NCBI GenBank assembly: GCA_035764385.1
Contig: DASTZI010000376.1
Span: 1 to 18,976 of the forward strand
Origin: Gp6-AA40 sp035764385
GTDB lineage: Bacteria > Acidobacteriota > Vicinamibacteria > Vicinamibacterales > UBA2999
Direction: 5' to 3'
Length of the DNA stretch: 18,976 bases
In this document: one piece after another, positions 7,686-14,356 of the stretch
Layout: every line of letters starts with the position of its first letter
Numbering within the stretch: position 1 is the stretch's first letter
The notes under the pieces: generated by a model
Databases searched by the model: none
Told to the model about the DNA's origin: nothing
Seen by the model: the letters and a program-made list of their open reading frames with translations, nothing else
Position numbers and translations under genes: made by a program

Positions 7686-8890
7686 GCTCCCTCTCGTGTG
7701 CGGGGCGAGCCTTCCAGGCTCGCCTCACGGGCCCAAAGGACCCGCGCCGCTCCCCTGTTACTGCCAATCGACACGATCGCTCGTTCCGCCGCTCCCGCCA
7801 CCTGTTCAGCGGTGATGCGGGTCAGACACCGGAAGTCTCCCGGCGCGCATTCGCGTTGCCGGCACGGACGACATTCGAGCGGCCCTGCATCGACCGCCTC
7901 CGCAAACCATTGCGGGTCGCGCCAGGGCATCGACCGTTCGGGAAGCGTCGGGCCGAAGAGCGCCACAATTGGTGTGGTTGTCGTGCCGGCAATGTGAAGC
8001 GGCCCGCTGTCGCCCCCAATGTACACCGCCGCGCGATCGATGAGCGCGCGCAGTTCGGCCAGGTCGAATTCGCCGATTTCCGGCACGGCACCCGCGAGCG
8101 GACCCAGGACCACGCGCGCTCTCGCGGCGATCTCCTTGGCCGCGCGCGCGTCGGAAGGACCGGACGTCAGGATGACCCGTCGGGACGGATCGCGTCGTGC
8201 CATCGCGACAACGAGCGCCTCGAAAGACTCCGGCGGCCATCGGCGAAACGGGTTTCCCGCGCTGACGTGAATCACGACGATCGGATGAGCGGCGCGGATG
8301 CCGGCGCCGTTCAGGCGGCGATCGACCGAAGCTGACGCGGTCGCGTCCACTTCCATCTCGAGCGGATCGAGGGCTGGATCCGGCGGCTCGAGGCCGAGCG
8401 GCGCCAGCAGGTCCCATTGGTTGACGACGGTCGGACGCGGTGCGTCATCGCGTGGCCGCGTCACGACATGCGTATACATCCATGACCGACCCTGTATCCG
8501 GTAACCGATGCGAACCGGTGCGCCGCTCGACCATGTCAGCCATGCCGCTCTTGGACCGCCGTGCAGATCGATAGCGACATCGAAGTGCTGTCGCCGCAGC
8601 CGCCGCGCAAGCGCCAGGTCGTCACGCACACGCGCCAGACCGCCAGTCCTTGGGACGACAACGATGTCAGTGAGATTACGATTACCGCGGACGACAGGAG
8701 CGGCAGCCGCTTCGACGACATAGGTGAGCTGGCTGTCGGGATAGCTCCTTCGGAGGGCGCCAATGAGCGGCGTCGTGAGCACGACGTCGCCAATCAGCCG
8801 TAGCCGGACTAACAGTATTTTGGGTCGGCTTTTCGTGATCGGTGATTGAGGGGAGTTGGAGGAAACCGCCAGACTTGCGAGGTTGACCAC
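7682..8890 (-). CDS. Glycosyltransferase family 9 (heptosyltransferase-like)
   Basis: A 402-residue cytosolic GT-B enzyme of the ADP-heptose:LPS heptosyltransferase family. The N-terminal Rossmann half begins ILLVRLRLIGDVVLTTPLI (25-43). The C-terminal nucleotide-sugar half has GGDSGPLHIAG (292-302) and ALFGPTLPERSMPW (310-323), followed by the Cys-rich RPCRQRECAPGDFRC segment typical of RfaF-like members. The preceding gene's TAA lies in the same frame, so the GTG at 8890 is the only possible conventional start. The first 24 residues are not conserved-looking. Near the C-terminus, residues about 389-396 are encoded by a perfect palindrome. The substrate is probably ADP-heptose, given rfaE1 downstream, but this is inference. 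Confidence 0.9.
   Translation of the reverse strand: MVNLASLAVSSNSPQSPITKSRPKILLVRLRLIGDVVLTTPLIGALRRSYPDSQLTYVVEAAAAPVVRGNRNLTDIVVVPRTGGLARVRDDLALARRLRRQHFDVAIDLHGGPRAAWLTWSSGAPVRIGYRIQGRSWMYTHVVTRPRDDAPRPTVVNQWDLLAPLGLEPPDPALDPLEMEVDATASASVDRRLNGAGIRAAHPIVVIHVSAGNPFRRWPPESFEALVVAMARRDPSRRVILTSGPSDARAAKEIAARARVVLGPLAGAVPEIGEFDLAELRALIDRAAVYIGGDSGPLHIAGTTTTPIVALFGPTLPERSMPWRDPQWFAEAVDAGPLECRPCRQRECAPGDFRCLTRITAEQVAGAAERAIVSIGSNRGAARVLWAREASLEGSPRTREGA
7704..7724 (-). repeat. Perfect 9-bp palindrome in the 3' end of the GT9 gene
   Basis: GGCGAGCCT (7704-7712) and AGGCTCGCC (7716-7724) are exact inverted repeats around 3 nt. It lies within the last 15 codons of the GT9 gene and resembles, with changed bases, the GGCGGACC-type palindromes at 13599, 14331 and 15742. 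No T-run follows, so a terminator role is unlikely. Confidence 0.6.
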
Positions 8891-8896
8891 GAATAC

Positions 8897-9079
8897 TTAG
8901 CTGACGGTTTCCGGCTCAATGGTTGCTTCGTCGATCAGCATGACCGGAATGTCATCCTTGATCGGATACACCCGGTGGCATGTGCCGCACTTCAGCGCCG
9001 TGCCGTTTTTCACCAGCTTCACCGGCGTCTTGCAGTTGGGACACGCGAGAATTTCCAGCAGCTCGGCGTCGATGGGCAC
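8897..9079 (-). CDS. Trm112-like zinc-ribbon protein
   Basis: A 60-residue small protein of the Trm112/YcaR family. It begins MPIDAELLEILACPNCK and has two Cys pairs, C13/C16 and C31/C34, arranged as a zinc ribbon, followed by YPIKDDIPVML, which is diagnostic of the family. In eukaryotes Trm112 activates methyltransferases; the bacterial role is not well established. The frame extends to 9133, but the GTG at 9079 matches the family N-terminus. An extended -10 element ends only 6 nt before it, suggesting a leaderless mRNA. It heads the LPS operon, ending 6 nt before the GT9 start. Confidence 0.88.
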   Translation of the reverse strand: MPIDAELLEILACPNCKTPVKLVKNGTALKCGTCHRVYPIKDDIPVMLIDEATIEPETVS

Positions 9080-9085
9080 GCTCGA

Positions 9086-9094
9086 ACTATAGCA
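9086..9094 (-). promoter_or_regulatory. Extended -10 promoter for the glycan operon
   Basis: The minus strand reads TGCTATAGT (9094-9086), an extended -10 (TGN plus TATAGT, one mismatch from TATAAT). A -35-like TTGGCA (9119-9114) is 22 nt away, too far to be standard, which fits an extended -10 promoter. Transcription is predicted to start at about 9079-9080, on or next to the GTG of the Trm112-like gene. The same AT-rich core may serve the divergent TPR gene. Confidence 0.5.
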
Positions 9095-9106
9095 TTCTGA
9101 GCTAAG

Positions 9107-10534
9107 ATGCCCTTGCCAATGCGCATCACGCACGCCGCGTTTATTTCCCTCGGCGCGGCGTTGTTTCTGACGCTGCCGCGCCCCGCAGTCGCGCAGACCT
9201 CAGCGGAGGCTTACTACGATTTTCTGATTGCGCGTCATCTCGAAGCGTCCGGAGACGCCAAAGGCGCGCAGGCGGCGCTGGAAAAAGGGGTCGCCGCCGA
9301 TCCACGGTCCGCTGAAATCCGCGCGGAGCTCGCCGCGTTCTTCCTGCGTCGCGACGCGGCAGACGACGCGGAGCGCGTCGCCAAAGAAGCGCTGCAACTG
9401 GAGAACGACAATTCAGAGGCGCATCGCGTGCTCGGCATGCTCTACGCCGCGCGGTCGGAGGACACTGGCCGCGGTCAGGCGGCACAGACTGCTGCTGCGG
9501 AGCTCGTGAAGCAGGGTATCACCCACCTCGAGCGCGTCACTGAAAATCCGGCCGGCCTCACGGATCTCAACCTGCAGTACACCCTGGGCCGCCTCTACAC
9601 CCGCGATGGCCAGGTAGACAAGGCAATTCAGGCTTTGACGCGCGTCGTCAACGAAAATCCGTTGTCGGTGCAGGGACGTCTCGCGCTTGCGCAGGCCTAC
9701 GTCGCGGCGCGCGACATGGCCAACGCGATCGAGGCGCTGCAGGATATCGTCGACGACGAGCCACGCGTCGCCAGCATGCTCGGCCAGTTCCAGGAGCAGG
9801 CCGGAAGATTCAAGGACGCTGCTGACTCTTACACGAAAGCGCTCTCTGTTGCGCCGAACAGCCGGGAACTGAAGGTGCGACGGATCGGAGCGCTCGTCAA
9901 GGCAAACGAACTCGAACGCGCTTCCGATTTTGCGGCACAGGCGCAGACGCAGCACCCCGATGATTTGCGGTTTCCGCAGCTCCGGGCGCATATATTCCAG
10001 CAGACGGGCGACACCGCTCGCGCGATCAGTGTGCTGGAGCCGGTTGCGAGGGCCAATCCCAACGATTCGGCGACGCTGTTATCGCTTGCGGATTTGTACA
10101 GCAACGCCGGACGGAAGACGGATGCGGAACGCACGGTTCGCCAGCTCGTCTCGGTCGAACCGGGCAACGCCGACGCGCTGAATTACCTGGGCTACCTCCT
10201 GGCCGACAGCGGTCGCCAACTCGACGAAGCCATTCGGCTGGTCCGCAGAGCCCTCGATATCGAGCCAAACAATCCGAATTACCTCGACAGCCTCGGGTGG
10301 GCGTACTACCGGCGCGGCAACTACGAAGAGGCGGAGAAGTACCTCGCTCCCGCCGCACAGCAGATGCTTCGCAACGCGACGGTGCAGGAACACTACGGCG
10401 ACCTGCTTGCCAAGCGCGGGCGATGGCAGGACGCGATTGCCGCCTGGACACGAGCGCTGCAGGGCGACGAAGGCGATATCAACAAGGCGGCGGTCGAAAA
10501 GAAAATCGCAGACGCCCGCGGTAAGGTGCGCTGA
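9107..10534 (+). CDS. Secreted TPR-repeat protein
   Basis: A 475-residue protein with a Sec signal peptide (hydrophobic stretch about residues 10-23, likely cleavage AVA|QT after residue 29) and then an almost continuous array of tetratricopeptide repeats, visible as recurring LG-Y-A and A-P-N patterns, for example EPNNPNYLDSLGWAYYRRGNYEEA. It is predicted to be periplasmic and to act as a protein-interaction scaffold; the partner is unknown. An alternative ATG at 9119 gives the more usual n-region MRITHA and may be the true start; neither start has a clear Shine-Dalgarno. Its place just before a LolB-like gene matches the TPR gene before lolB in Pseudomonas, which suggests a role near lipoprotein or outer-membrane assembly. 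Confidence 0.88.
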   Translation: MPLPMRITHAAFISLGAALFLTLPRPAVAQTSAEAYYDFLIARHLEASGDAKGAQAALEKGVAADPRSAEIRAELAAFFLRRDAADDAERVAKEALQLENDNSEAHRVLGMLYAARSEDTGRGQAAQTAAAELVKQGITHLERVTENPAGLTDLNLQYTLGRLYTRDGQVDKAIQALTRVVNENPLSVQGRLALAQAYVAARDMANAIEALQDIVDDEPRVASMLGQFQEQAGRFKDAADSYTKALSVAPNSRELKVRRIGALVKANELERASDFAAQAQTQHPDDLRFPQLRAHIFQQTGDTARAISVLEPVARANPNDSATLLSLADLYSNAGRKTDAERTVRQLVSVEPGNADALNYLGYLLADSGRQLDEAIRLVRRALDIEPNNPNYLDSLGWAYYRRGNYEEAEKYLAPAAQQMLRNATVQEHYGDLLAKRGRWQDAIAAWTRALQGDEGDINKAAVEKKIADARGKVR

Positions 10535-10535
10535 T

Positions 10536-10632
10536 AAATCCCAAATCCCAAATCCCAAGCCCCAAATCCCAAGCGAAAGGGCTATCACGCCGTCTTTGGG
10601 ATTTGGGTTTTGGGATTTGGGTTTTGGGATTT
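10536..10632 (+). repeat. Inverted arrays of a 7-bp AAATCCC repeat
   Basis: Five units of AAATCCC (one degenerate, AAGCCCC) at 10536-10572 face five units of the complement GGGATTT/GGGTTTT at 10596-10632. The 37-nt arms pair with three mismatches around a 23-nt centre. The left arm starts just after the TPR gene stop. The right arm runs into the next gene and encodes its hydrophobic N-terminus. Repeats of this type look dispersed and selfish or structural rather than protein-coding. It is not a CRISPR because there are no unique spacers. Confidence 0.85.
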
Positions 10633-11382
10633 GCTGTTTCCTGCGCCCGCCCTCACATCACTCTTCCGACTGACACAGGCATTCCACTTCCCGACTTCAG
10701 CGCGATTCACATGCAGCTGTCCGCGGCGTGCGTCGGTGTGCGGACGCTGACGGCAGAAATGGCGCTGTCGGGACGGGCCGGACGTCAAAAGCTGCGCGGG
10801 CGCGTGCTGGCGGGATTCGCGCGGCCCGCATCGATGCGGCTCGAAGGCGTGGCGCCGTTTGGTCCCCCAGCCTTCATCCTCGTGGCGCGTGGAGAAAACG
10901 CGACATTGCTGCTGCCGCGTGACGAGCGCGTGCTGCGCGGAGCGAAGCCCGAAGACATCCTTGGTGCGCTCGCGGGCGTGACGCTCGGGCCGGCCGATCT
11001 CCAGGCGATTCTGACTGGCTGTGTTGTCGCCGCTCCCCAGCCGACGGAGGCGCGGAGGTACGCCAACGGATGGGCGTCGATCGATCTGGCTGGCGGCGCC
11101 ACCATCTATCTCCAGCCGGCAGCCGGCGGCATGTGGACGCTGCGCGCCGCGCGTCGAGCCGGTTGGCAGATTGAATACCCCGCGTGGAGCGGAGGCTTCC
11201 CGCAAACGGTGCGGCTTCAGGCGACGCAACCAGCCTTGATGGTGGATCTGACCGTGGGCTTGTCGCAGGTCGAAACGAACAAGGATCTGGAAGACGCGGC
11301 GTTCAACGTCAACGTGCCTCGCGATGCCGAAGCGATCACGCTCGATGAACTGAGGGAGAACGGACCGCTGGGAGCGCGATGA
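10603..11382 (+). CDS. LolB-like outer-membrane lipoprotein
   Basis: A predicted lipoprotein of about 259 residues located where lolB sits before ispE in proteobacteria. After a short hydrophobic stretch GFGIWVLGFAVSC the Cys at residue 14 would be lipidated (lipobox AVSC), and the mature part looks like an alternating-strand LolA/LolB-type fold (TAEMALSGRAGRQKLRGRV, then SMRLEGVAPFGPPAFILV). LolB receives lipoproteins from LolA at the outer membrane; that role is inferred from position and fold style, and a DUF4292-type assignment is equally possible. The first conventional start is TTG at 10603, within the repeat arm, without a Shine-Dalgarno and without positive charges. An upstream in-frame stretch (10576-10602) would add K and RR but has only a CTG or ATC start. 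Translation may rely on coupling to the TPR gene. It overlaps ispE by 4 nt. Confidence 0.7.
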   Translation: MGFGIWVLGFAVSCARPHITLPTDTGIPLPDFSAIHMQLSAACVGVRTLTAEMALSGRAGRQKLRGRVLAGFARPASMRLEGVAPFGPPAFILVARGENATLLLPRDERVLRGAKPEDILGALAGVTLGPADLQAILTGCVVAAPQPTEARRYANGWASIDLAGGATIYLQPAAGGMWTLRAARRAGWQIEYPAWSGGFPQTVRLQATQPALMVDLTVGLSQVETNKDLEDAAFNVNVPRDAEAITLDELRENGPLGAR

Positions 11383-12293
11383 CGTCCGTCTCGATTCGCG
11401 CGCATGCCAAGATCAATCTCGATCTGCGCGTGCTCGGCATGCGTGCTGACGGCTTTCACGAGCTGCGGACCGTATTCCAGGCGATCGCGCTGCACGACAC
11501 GCTGCGCTGCATTCCGCGGGCTGGTCCATTTGCGATCGAATGCGGCACGGCCGGTGTGCCGCTCGATCATACGAACCTGATCTGGCGTGCCGCCGAGACG
11601 CTGTGGCGATCGCTCCGGCGAGGCGGTCCGGTTCGGGATGTCGTCGTGCAGCTCGACAAACAGATTCCGCTGCAGGCGGGACTCGGCGGCGGCAGCGCCG
11701 ATGCGGCAGCTGCGTTGATGGCGCTGGCGCATCTCTGGCGCGTGCCGGTCAAACCGTCGCAGCTCACCGACGTCGCCGCGCATATCGGATCGGACGTCCC
11801 CTTCTTTCTGTCGGGCGGTACTGCGCTCGGGCTTGGACGTGGCGAGGAGGTGTACCCGCTCGCGGACCTGCCGCGGCATTGGATCGTGCTGTTGATTCCA
11901 GGGTTCGGCGTTTCGACGAGTGAAGCGTATGGTTGGTACGATTCCGAGCGGGAGCTGTCGCGGGCGCCCAGAGAACCGCAGCATGTGCCAGGTCCGTGGC
12001 CTTCGCGCGCGGCGCAGATGATCAACGACCTCGAGGCACCGATCGCGCGGCACCATCCCGAAATCGATCAGATGAAAGCGGCGCTTCGGCGGGCGGGGGC
12101 GCTGGCAGCCTCAATGTCGGGAAGCGGCTCGACCGTATTCGGGTTGTTTCAGAAACGACGCGAGGCGGTAGGCGCCGTCGATCACTTGAAGGGTTCCGGC
12201 TGGCGGGTGTTGCTGACCGAATCGCTTGGACGTGGTGAATACGAACGGCGGGCGCGACCCGTTGCGACTCGAGGCAAGAGCGTGCGTTTCTGA
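11379..12293 (+). CDS. ispE: 4-diphosphocytidyl-2-C-methyl-D-erythritol kinase
   Basis: A 304-residue GHMP kinase that phosphorylates CDP-ME at the 2-hydroxyl in the MEP pathway of isoprenoid synthesis, in the cytosol. The sequence shows HAKINLDLRVLGMRADGFHEL with Lys11, the ATP-binding glycine loop PLQAGLGGGSADAA (97-110), the catalytic Asp139 in IGSDVPFF, and the C-terminal GHMP motif MSGSGSTVFG (246-255). All key residues are present. The start overlaps the stop of the LolB-like gene (ATGA), so the two are coupled. A tRNA-Gln gene follows 113 nt later. Confidence 0.96.
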   Translation: MTSVSIRAHAKINLDLRVLGMRADGFHELRTVFQAIALHDTLRCIPRAGPFAIECGTAGVPLDHTNLIWRAAETLWRSLRRGGPVRDVVVQLDKQIPLQAGLGGGSADAAAALMALAHLWRVPVKPSQLTDVAAHIGSDVPFFLSGGTALGLGRGEEVYPLADLPRHWIVLLIPGFGVSTSEAYGWYDSERELSRAPREPQHVPGPWPSRAAQMINDLEAPIARHHPEIDQMKAALRRAGALAASMSGSGSTVFGLFQKRREAVGAVDHLKGSGWRVLLTESLGRGEYERRARPVATRGKSVRF

Positions 12294-12325
12294 GCCCTAA
12301 CGCTGCGGCTGAACGCCGTCTTGCC

Positions 12326-12355
12326 TTGCTCATGAGATGAAGTCTCGTCTACACT
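12326..12355 (+). promoter_or_regulatory. Candidate promoter for tRNA-Gln
   Basis: TTGCTC (12326-12331) and TACACT (12350-12355) are separated by 18 nt, giving a start near 12362, 45 nt before the mature tRNA. Both boxes match consensus at four of six positions. It lies between the ispE stop and the tRNA, where a promoter is expected, and could also drive prs. Confidence 0.45.
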
Positions 12356-12406
12356 AAGCGTTTGCACCGCCCCTAGTTGTTCGGATCCGTACAAAAACTC
12401 ATGTGG

Positions 12407-12481
12407 TGGGGCGTGGCCAAGCGGTAAGGCGCGGGACTTTGGATCCCGTATTCGAAGGTTCGAATCCTTCCGCCCCAACCA
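12407..12481 (+). tRNA. tRNA-Gln (anticodon TTG)
   Basis: A full cloverleaf is visible: acceptor TGGGGCG (12407-12413) pairs with CGCCCCA (12471-12477), D-arm GCC..GGC, anticodon stem CGGGA/TCCCG with loop CTTTGGA (anticodon TTG), T-arm GAAGG/CCTTC with loop TTCGAAT, discriminator A and encoded CCA. The mature part without CCA is 72 nt. It reads CAA, and CAG by wobble. The position between ispE and prs is the same as in Pseudomonas-type gene orders. Confidence 0.97.
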
Positions 12482-12640
12482 AGCTTGCGCGCCGGAGCAC
12501 GCGCGAAGCGCGTGCGAAGGCGGGCCCGCCGGGTCGTAGCGGCGGTAGCCGCAGAGGCGGGGCGGAGGTTTGCGTTGGAGGCGCGTGGCACGTCGACAGG
12601 AACCGGCAGGATGAGAAGGCCGCTGAGCGGTGAAGGGTTG
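12482..12640 (+). other. Hairpin-rich spacer between tRNA-Gln and prs
   Basis: This 159-nt non-coding stretch holds a perfect 8-bp hairpin GCACGCGC-GAA-GCGCGTGC (12497-12515), a self-complementary GGCGGGCCCGCC (12519-12530), and a small stem GCGGC-GGTA-GCCGC (12539-12552). None is followed by a T-run, so they are not clear terminators and the tRNA and prs may share a transcript, with the first hairpin possibly guiding tRNA 3' processing. The prs frame is open through this region, but the translated sequence is Arg/Ala-rich and not Prs-like. Confidence 0.55.
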
Positions 12641-13591
12641 ATGTCGACAGGGTTGGGCGACCTGAAAGTGTTTTCGGGCAGCGCTCACCCGCAGCTGACG
12701 CGCGAGATCGCGGATTTCCTCGGCATCCCCGTCGGGCAGGCGCGCCTTCGTCGTTTCCCGGACAGCGAGGTCTCGTTTCAGATCGACGAGAACATCCGCG
12801 GCACCGACGTCTTCATCGTCCAGCCAACGTCGAACCCGGTCGATCAGCACCTGATGGAGATGCTGATCATGGTGGACGCGTTTCGCCGCTCGTCGGCGGC
12901 GCGGATCACGGCGGTCGTCCCCTATTACGGTTACGCCCGGCAGGATCGAAAGGACAAACCGCGCGTCCCGATCTCGGCCAAGCTGGTGGCGAACCTGCTG
13001 AGCGCGTCGGGGACGAACCGCGTGCTGACGATGGATTTGCACAAGGCGCAGATCCAGGGTTTCTTTGACATTCCGGTCGATCACTTGTTCGCGGCGCCGG
13101 TGATTATCGAATACCTTTCGCGGCTGAATTATCCGCAGCTCACGATTGTGTCGCCGGATGCCGGCGGCGCCGAGCGCGCGCGTGCGTATGCGAAACGGCT
13201 CGACGCCGAACTGGCGATTATCGACAAACGGCGATCGGAGGACGGGAGCGCGGAAGTGATGAATGTCATCGGCGACGTGCAGGGACGAACCTGCATTCTG
13301 CAGGACGACATCATCGATACGGCAGGAACGATTCAGAAAGGCGCGAGCGCACTGAAAGCGGCTGGCGCGGAGCGGGTGCTCGCGTGCGCCGTGCACGGCG
13401 TGCTGTCGGGGCCGGCGATCGATCGGATTGAAAACTCGCCGCTCGATCAACTGATTGTGACCAACACGATTCCGCTCAGTTCCGCCGGTCAGCAGTGCAA
13501 GAAGATCGTGGTGCTGTCGGTCGCGAGGCTATTGGGCCAGGCGATTCGGAGTATTCACGAGGAGACGTCGGTTTCTTCGTTGTTTGTTTGA
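12641..13591 (+). CDS. prs: Ribose-phosphate pyrophosphokinase
   Basis: A 316-residue PRPP synthetase making PRPP from ribose-5-phosphate and ATP in the cytosol; PRPP feeds purine, pyrimidine, NAD, His and Trp synthesis, including the pathway that ends in PurH. Motifs are complete: the flexible catalytic loop YYGYARQDRK (95-104), DLHKAQIQGFF (132-142) with its metal-binding His, SPDAGGAERA, and the PRPP loop DDIIDTAGT (222-230). The ATG at 12641 (MSTGLGDLKVFSG) gives the normal family length; the frame is open to 12485 but the extension is leader. A weak GAAGGG precedes the start. rplY follows after 37 nt. Confidence 0.97.
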   Translation: MSTGLGDLKVFSGSAHPQLTREIADFLGIPVGQARLRRFPDSEVSFQIDENIRGTDVFIVQPTSNPVDQHLMEMLIMVDAFRRSSAARITAVVPYYGYARQDRKDKPRVPISAKLVANLLSASGTNRVLTMDLHKAQIQGFFDIPVDHLFAAPVIIEYLSRLNYPQLTIVSPDAGGAERARAYAKRLDAELAIIDKRRSEDGSAEVMNVIGDVQGRTCILQDDIIDTAGTIQKGASALKAAGAERVLACAVHGVLSGPAIDRIENSPLDQLIVTNTIPLSSAGQQCKKIVVLSVARLLGQAIRSIHEETSVSSLFV

Positions 13592-13598
13592 ATTGGAG

Positions 13599-13620
13599 GG
13601 CGGGCCCGTTCGGACCCGCC
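13599..13620 (+). repeat. GGCGGGCC-type palindrome before rplY
   Basis: GGCGGGCCCG (13599-13608) faces CGGACCCGCC (13611-13620) with one mismatch and a 2-nt centre. The rplY Shine-Dalgarno GGAGGA begins at the very next base. It belongs to the same family as the palindromes at 14331, 15742 and 15789. Confidence 0.7.
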
Positions 13621-13628
13621 GGAGGATT

Positions 13629-14330
13629 ATGGACGCAACACTCGACGCAAAGAAGCGTGATGGCAGAGGGAAGAACGAGGCGCGGCGTCTTCGCGTCTCG
13701 GGCCGGATTCCGGCCGTCGTCTACGGTGCCCGCAAAGATGGTCAGGCGCCGGAAGGCGTTCCCGTTGCCGTCGACCCGAAGGAGGTGCTCCGCATTCTCC
13801 ACTCTGAATCGGGCGCCAACACGCTGATCAACCTGAAGCTCGACGGCGGCGAGTCGCGCGTCATGGTCCGCGACTACCAGCTCGATCCGATCACGCACCA
13901 GTTGCTGCATGCCGACTTCTACCAGCTCGCGATGGACAAGGCGATCGTGGTGTCAGTGCCTATCCTCGTGAAGGGCGAAGCGGCGGGTGTCAAGCAGCAG
14001 GGTGGCTTGCTCGACTTCGTGACGCGGGAAATCCAGGTGCAGTGCCTGCCGACGGACATTCCCGAACACATCGATATCGATGTGAGCGAGCTGATGCTCC
14101 ACCAGTCGATTCGTGTCAAGGACGTTCCGACCAACCCGAAATGGAAGGCCGTCACCGATAGCGAGACGATGCTCGTCCACGTCGTGATGCCGAAGGCCGA
14201 GGAATCGGCCGCGACGACGGCGGCGGAAGGTGAAGCGGCGGCGCCAGCGGCTGCGGCGGCGGCACCGGCCGAACCCGAAGTTATCAAGAAGGGGAAGGCC
14301 GAGAAGGAAGGCGAGGACGCGAAGAAGTAG
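13629..14330 (+). CDS. rplY: 50S ribosomal protein L25 (CTC long form)
   Basis: A 233-residue L25/TL5/CTC protein that binds 5S rRNA. The N-terminal L25 domain (about 1-95) shows KKRDGRGKNEARRLRVSGRIPAVVYG and the segment RDYQLDPITHQLLHADFYQL; the C-terminal CTC beta domain covers about 100-190. The last 45 residues are an Ala/Glu/Lys-rich low-complexity tail, common in long forms. The ATG at 13629 follows GGAGGA by 2 nt; the open frame further upstream (to 13584) overlaps the end of prs and a palindrome and is not conserved. The prs-rplY-pth order is widely conserved. Confidence 0.96.
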   Translation: MDATLDAKKRDGRGKNEARRLRVSGRIPAVVYGARKDGQAPEGVPVAVDPKEVLRILHSESGANTLINLKLDGGESRVMVRDYQLDPITHQLLHADFYQLAMDKAIVVSVPILVKGEAAGVKQQGGLLDFVTREIQVQCLPTDIPEHIDIDVSELMLHQSIRVKDVPTNPKWKAVTDSETMLVHVVMPKAEESAATTAAEGEAAAPAAAAAAPAEPEVIKKGKAEKEGEDAKK

Positions 14331-14352
14331 AGGCGGACCTTCCGGTCCGCCT
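14331..14352 (+). repeat. GGCGGACC-type palindrome between rplY and pth
   Basis: AGGCGGACC (14331-14339) and GGTCCGCCT (14344-14352) are exact 9-bp inverted repeats with a TTCC loop. It starts immediately after the rplY TAG and ends 4 nt before the pth ATG, occupying the whole place where a pth ribosome binding site would be. Confidence 0.75.
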
Positions 14353-14356
14353 GGCC

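Noticed and set aside
6774..7997. Long plus-strand reading frame opposite the ligase and GT9 genes
   Set aside because: Its composition (Arg, Asp, His, Gln rich) is typical of an antisense shadow in GC-rich DNA, and both genes below it are convincing.
9086..9119. TTGGCA as the -35 for the glycan operon promoter
   Set aside because: The spacing to TATAGT is 22 nt, too long; an extended -10 promoter is a better explanation.
10536..10632. CRISPR-like array
   Set aside because: Units are 7 bp with no unique spacers, and the second half is the inverted complement of the first.
10711..11382. ATG at 10711 as the start of the LolB-like protein
   Set aside because: It would remove the lipobox Cys and the following Pro-rich linker, and has no Shine-Dalgarno; the repeat-encoded start explains the protein better.
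12485..12640. N-terminal extension of Prs by 52 residues
   Set aside because: The frame is open, but the translation is Arg/Ala-rich and overlaps hairpins; Prs proteins start at the position of the ATG at 12641.
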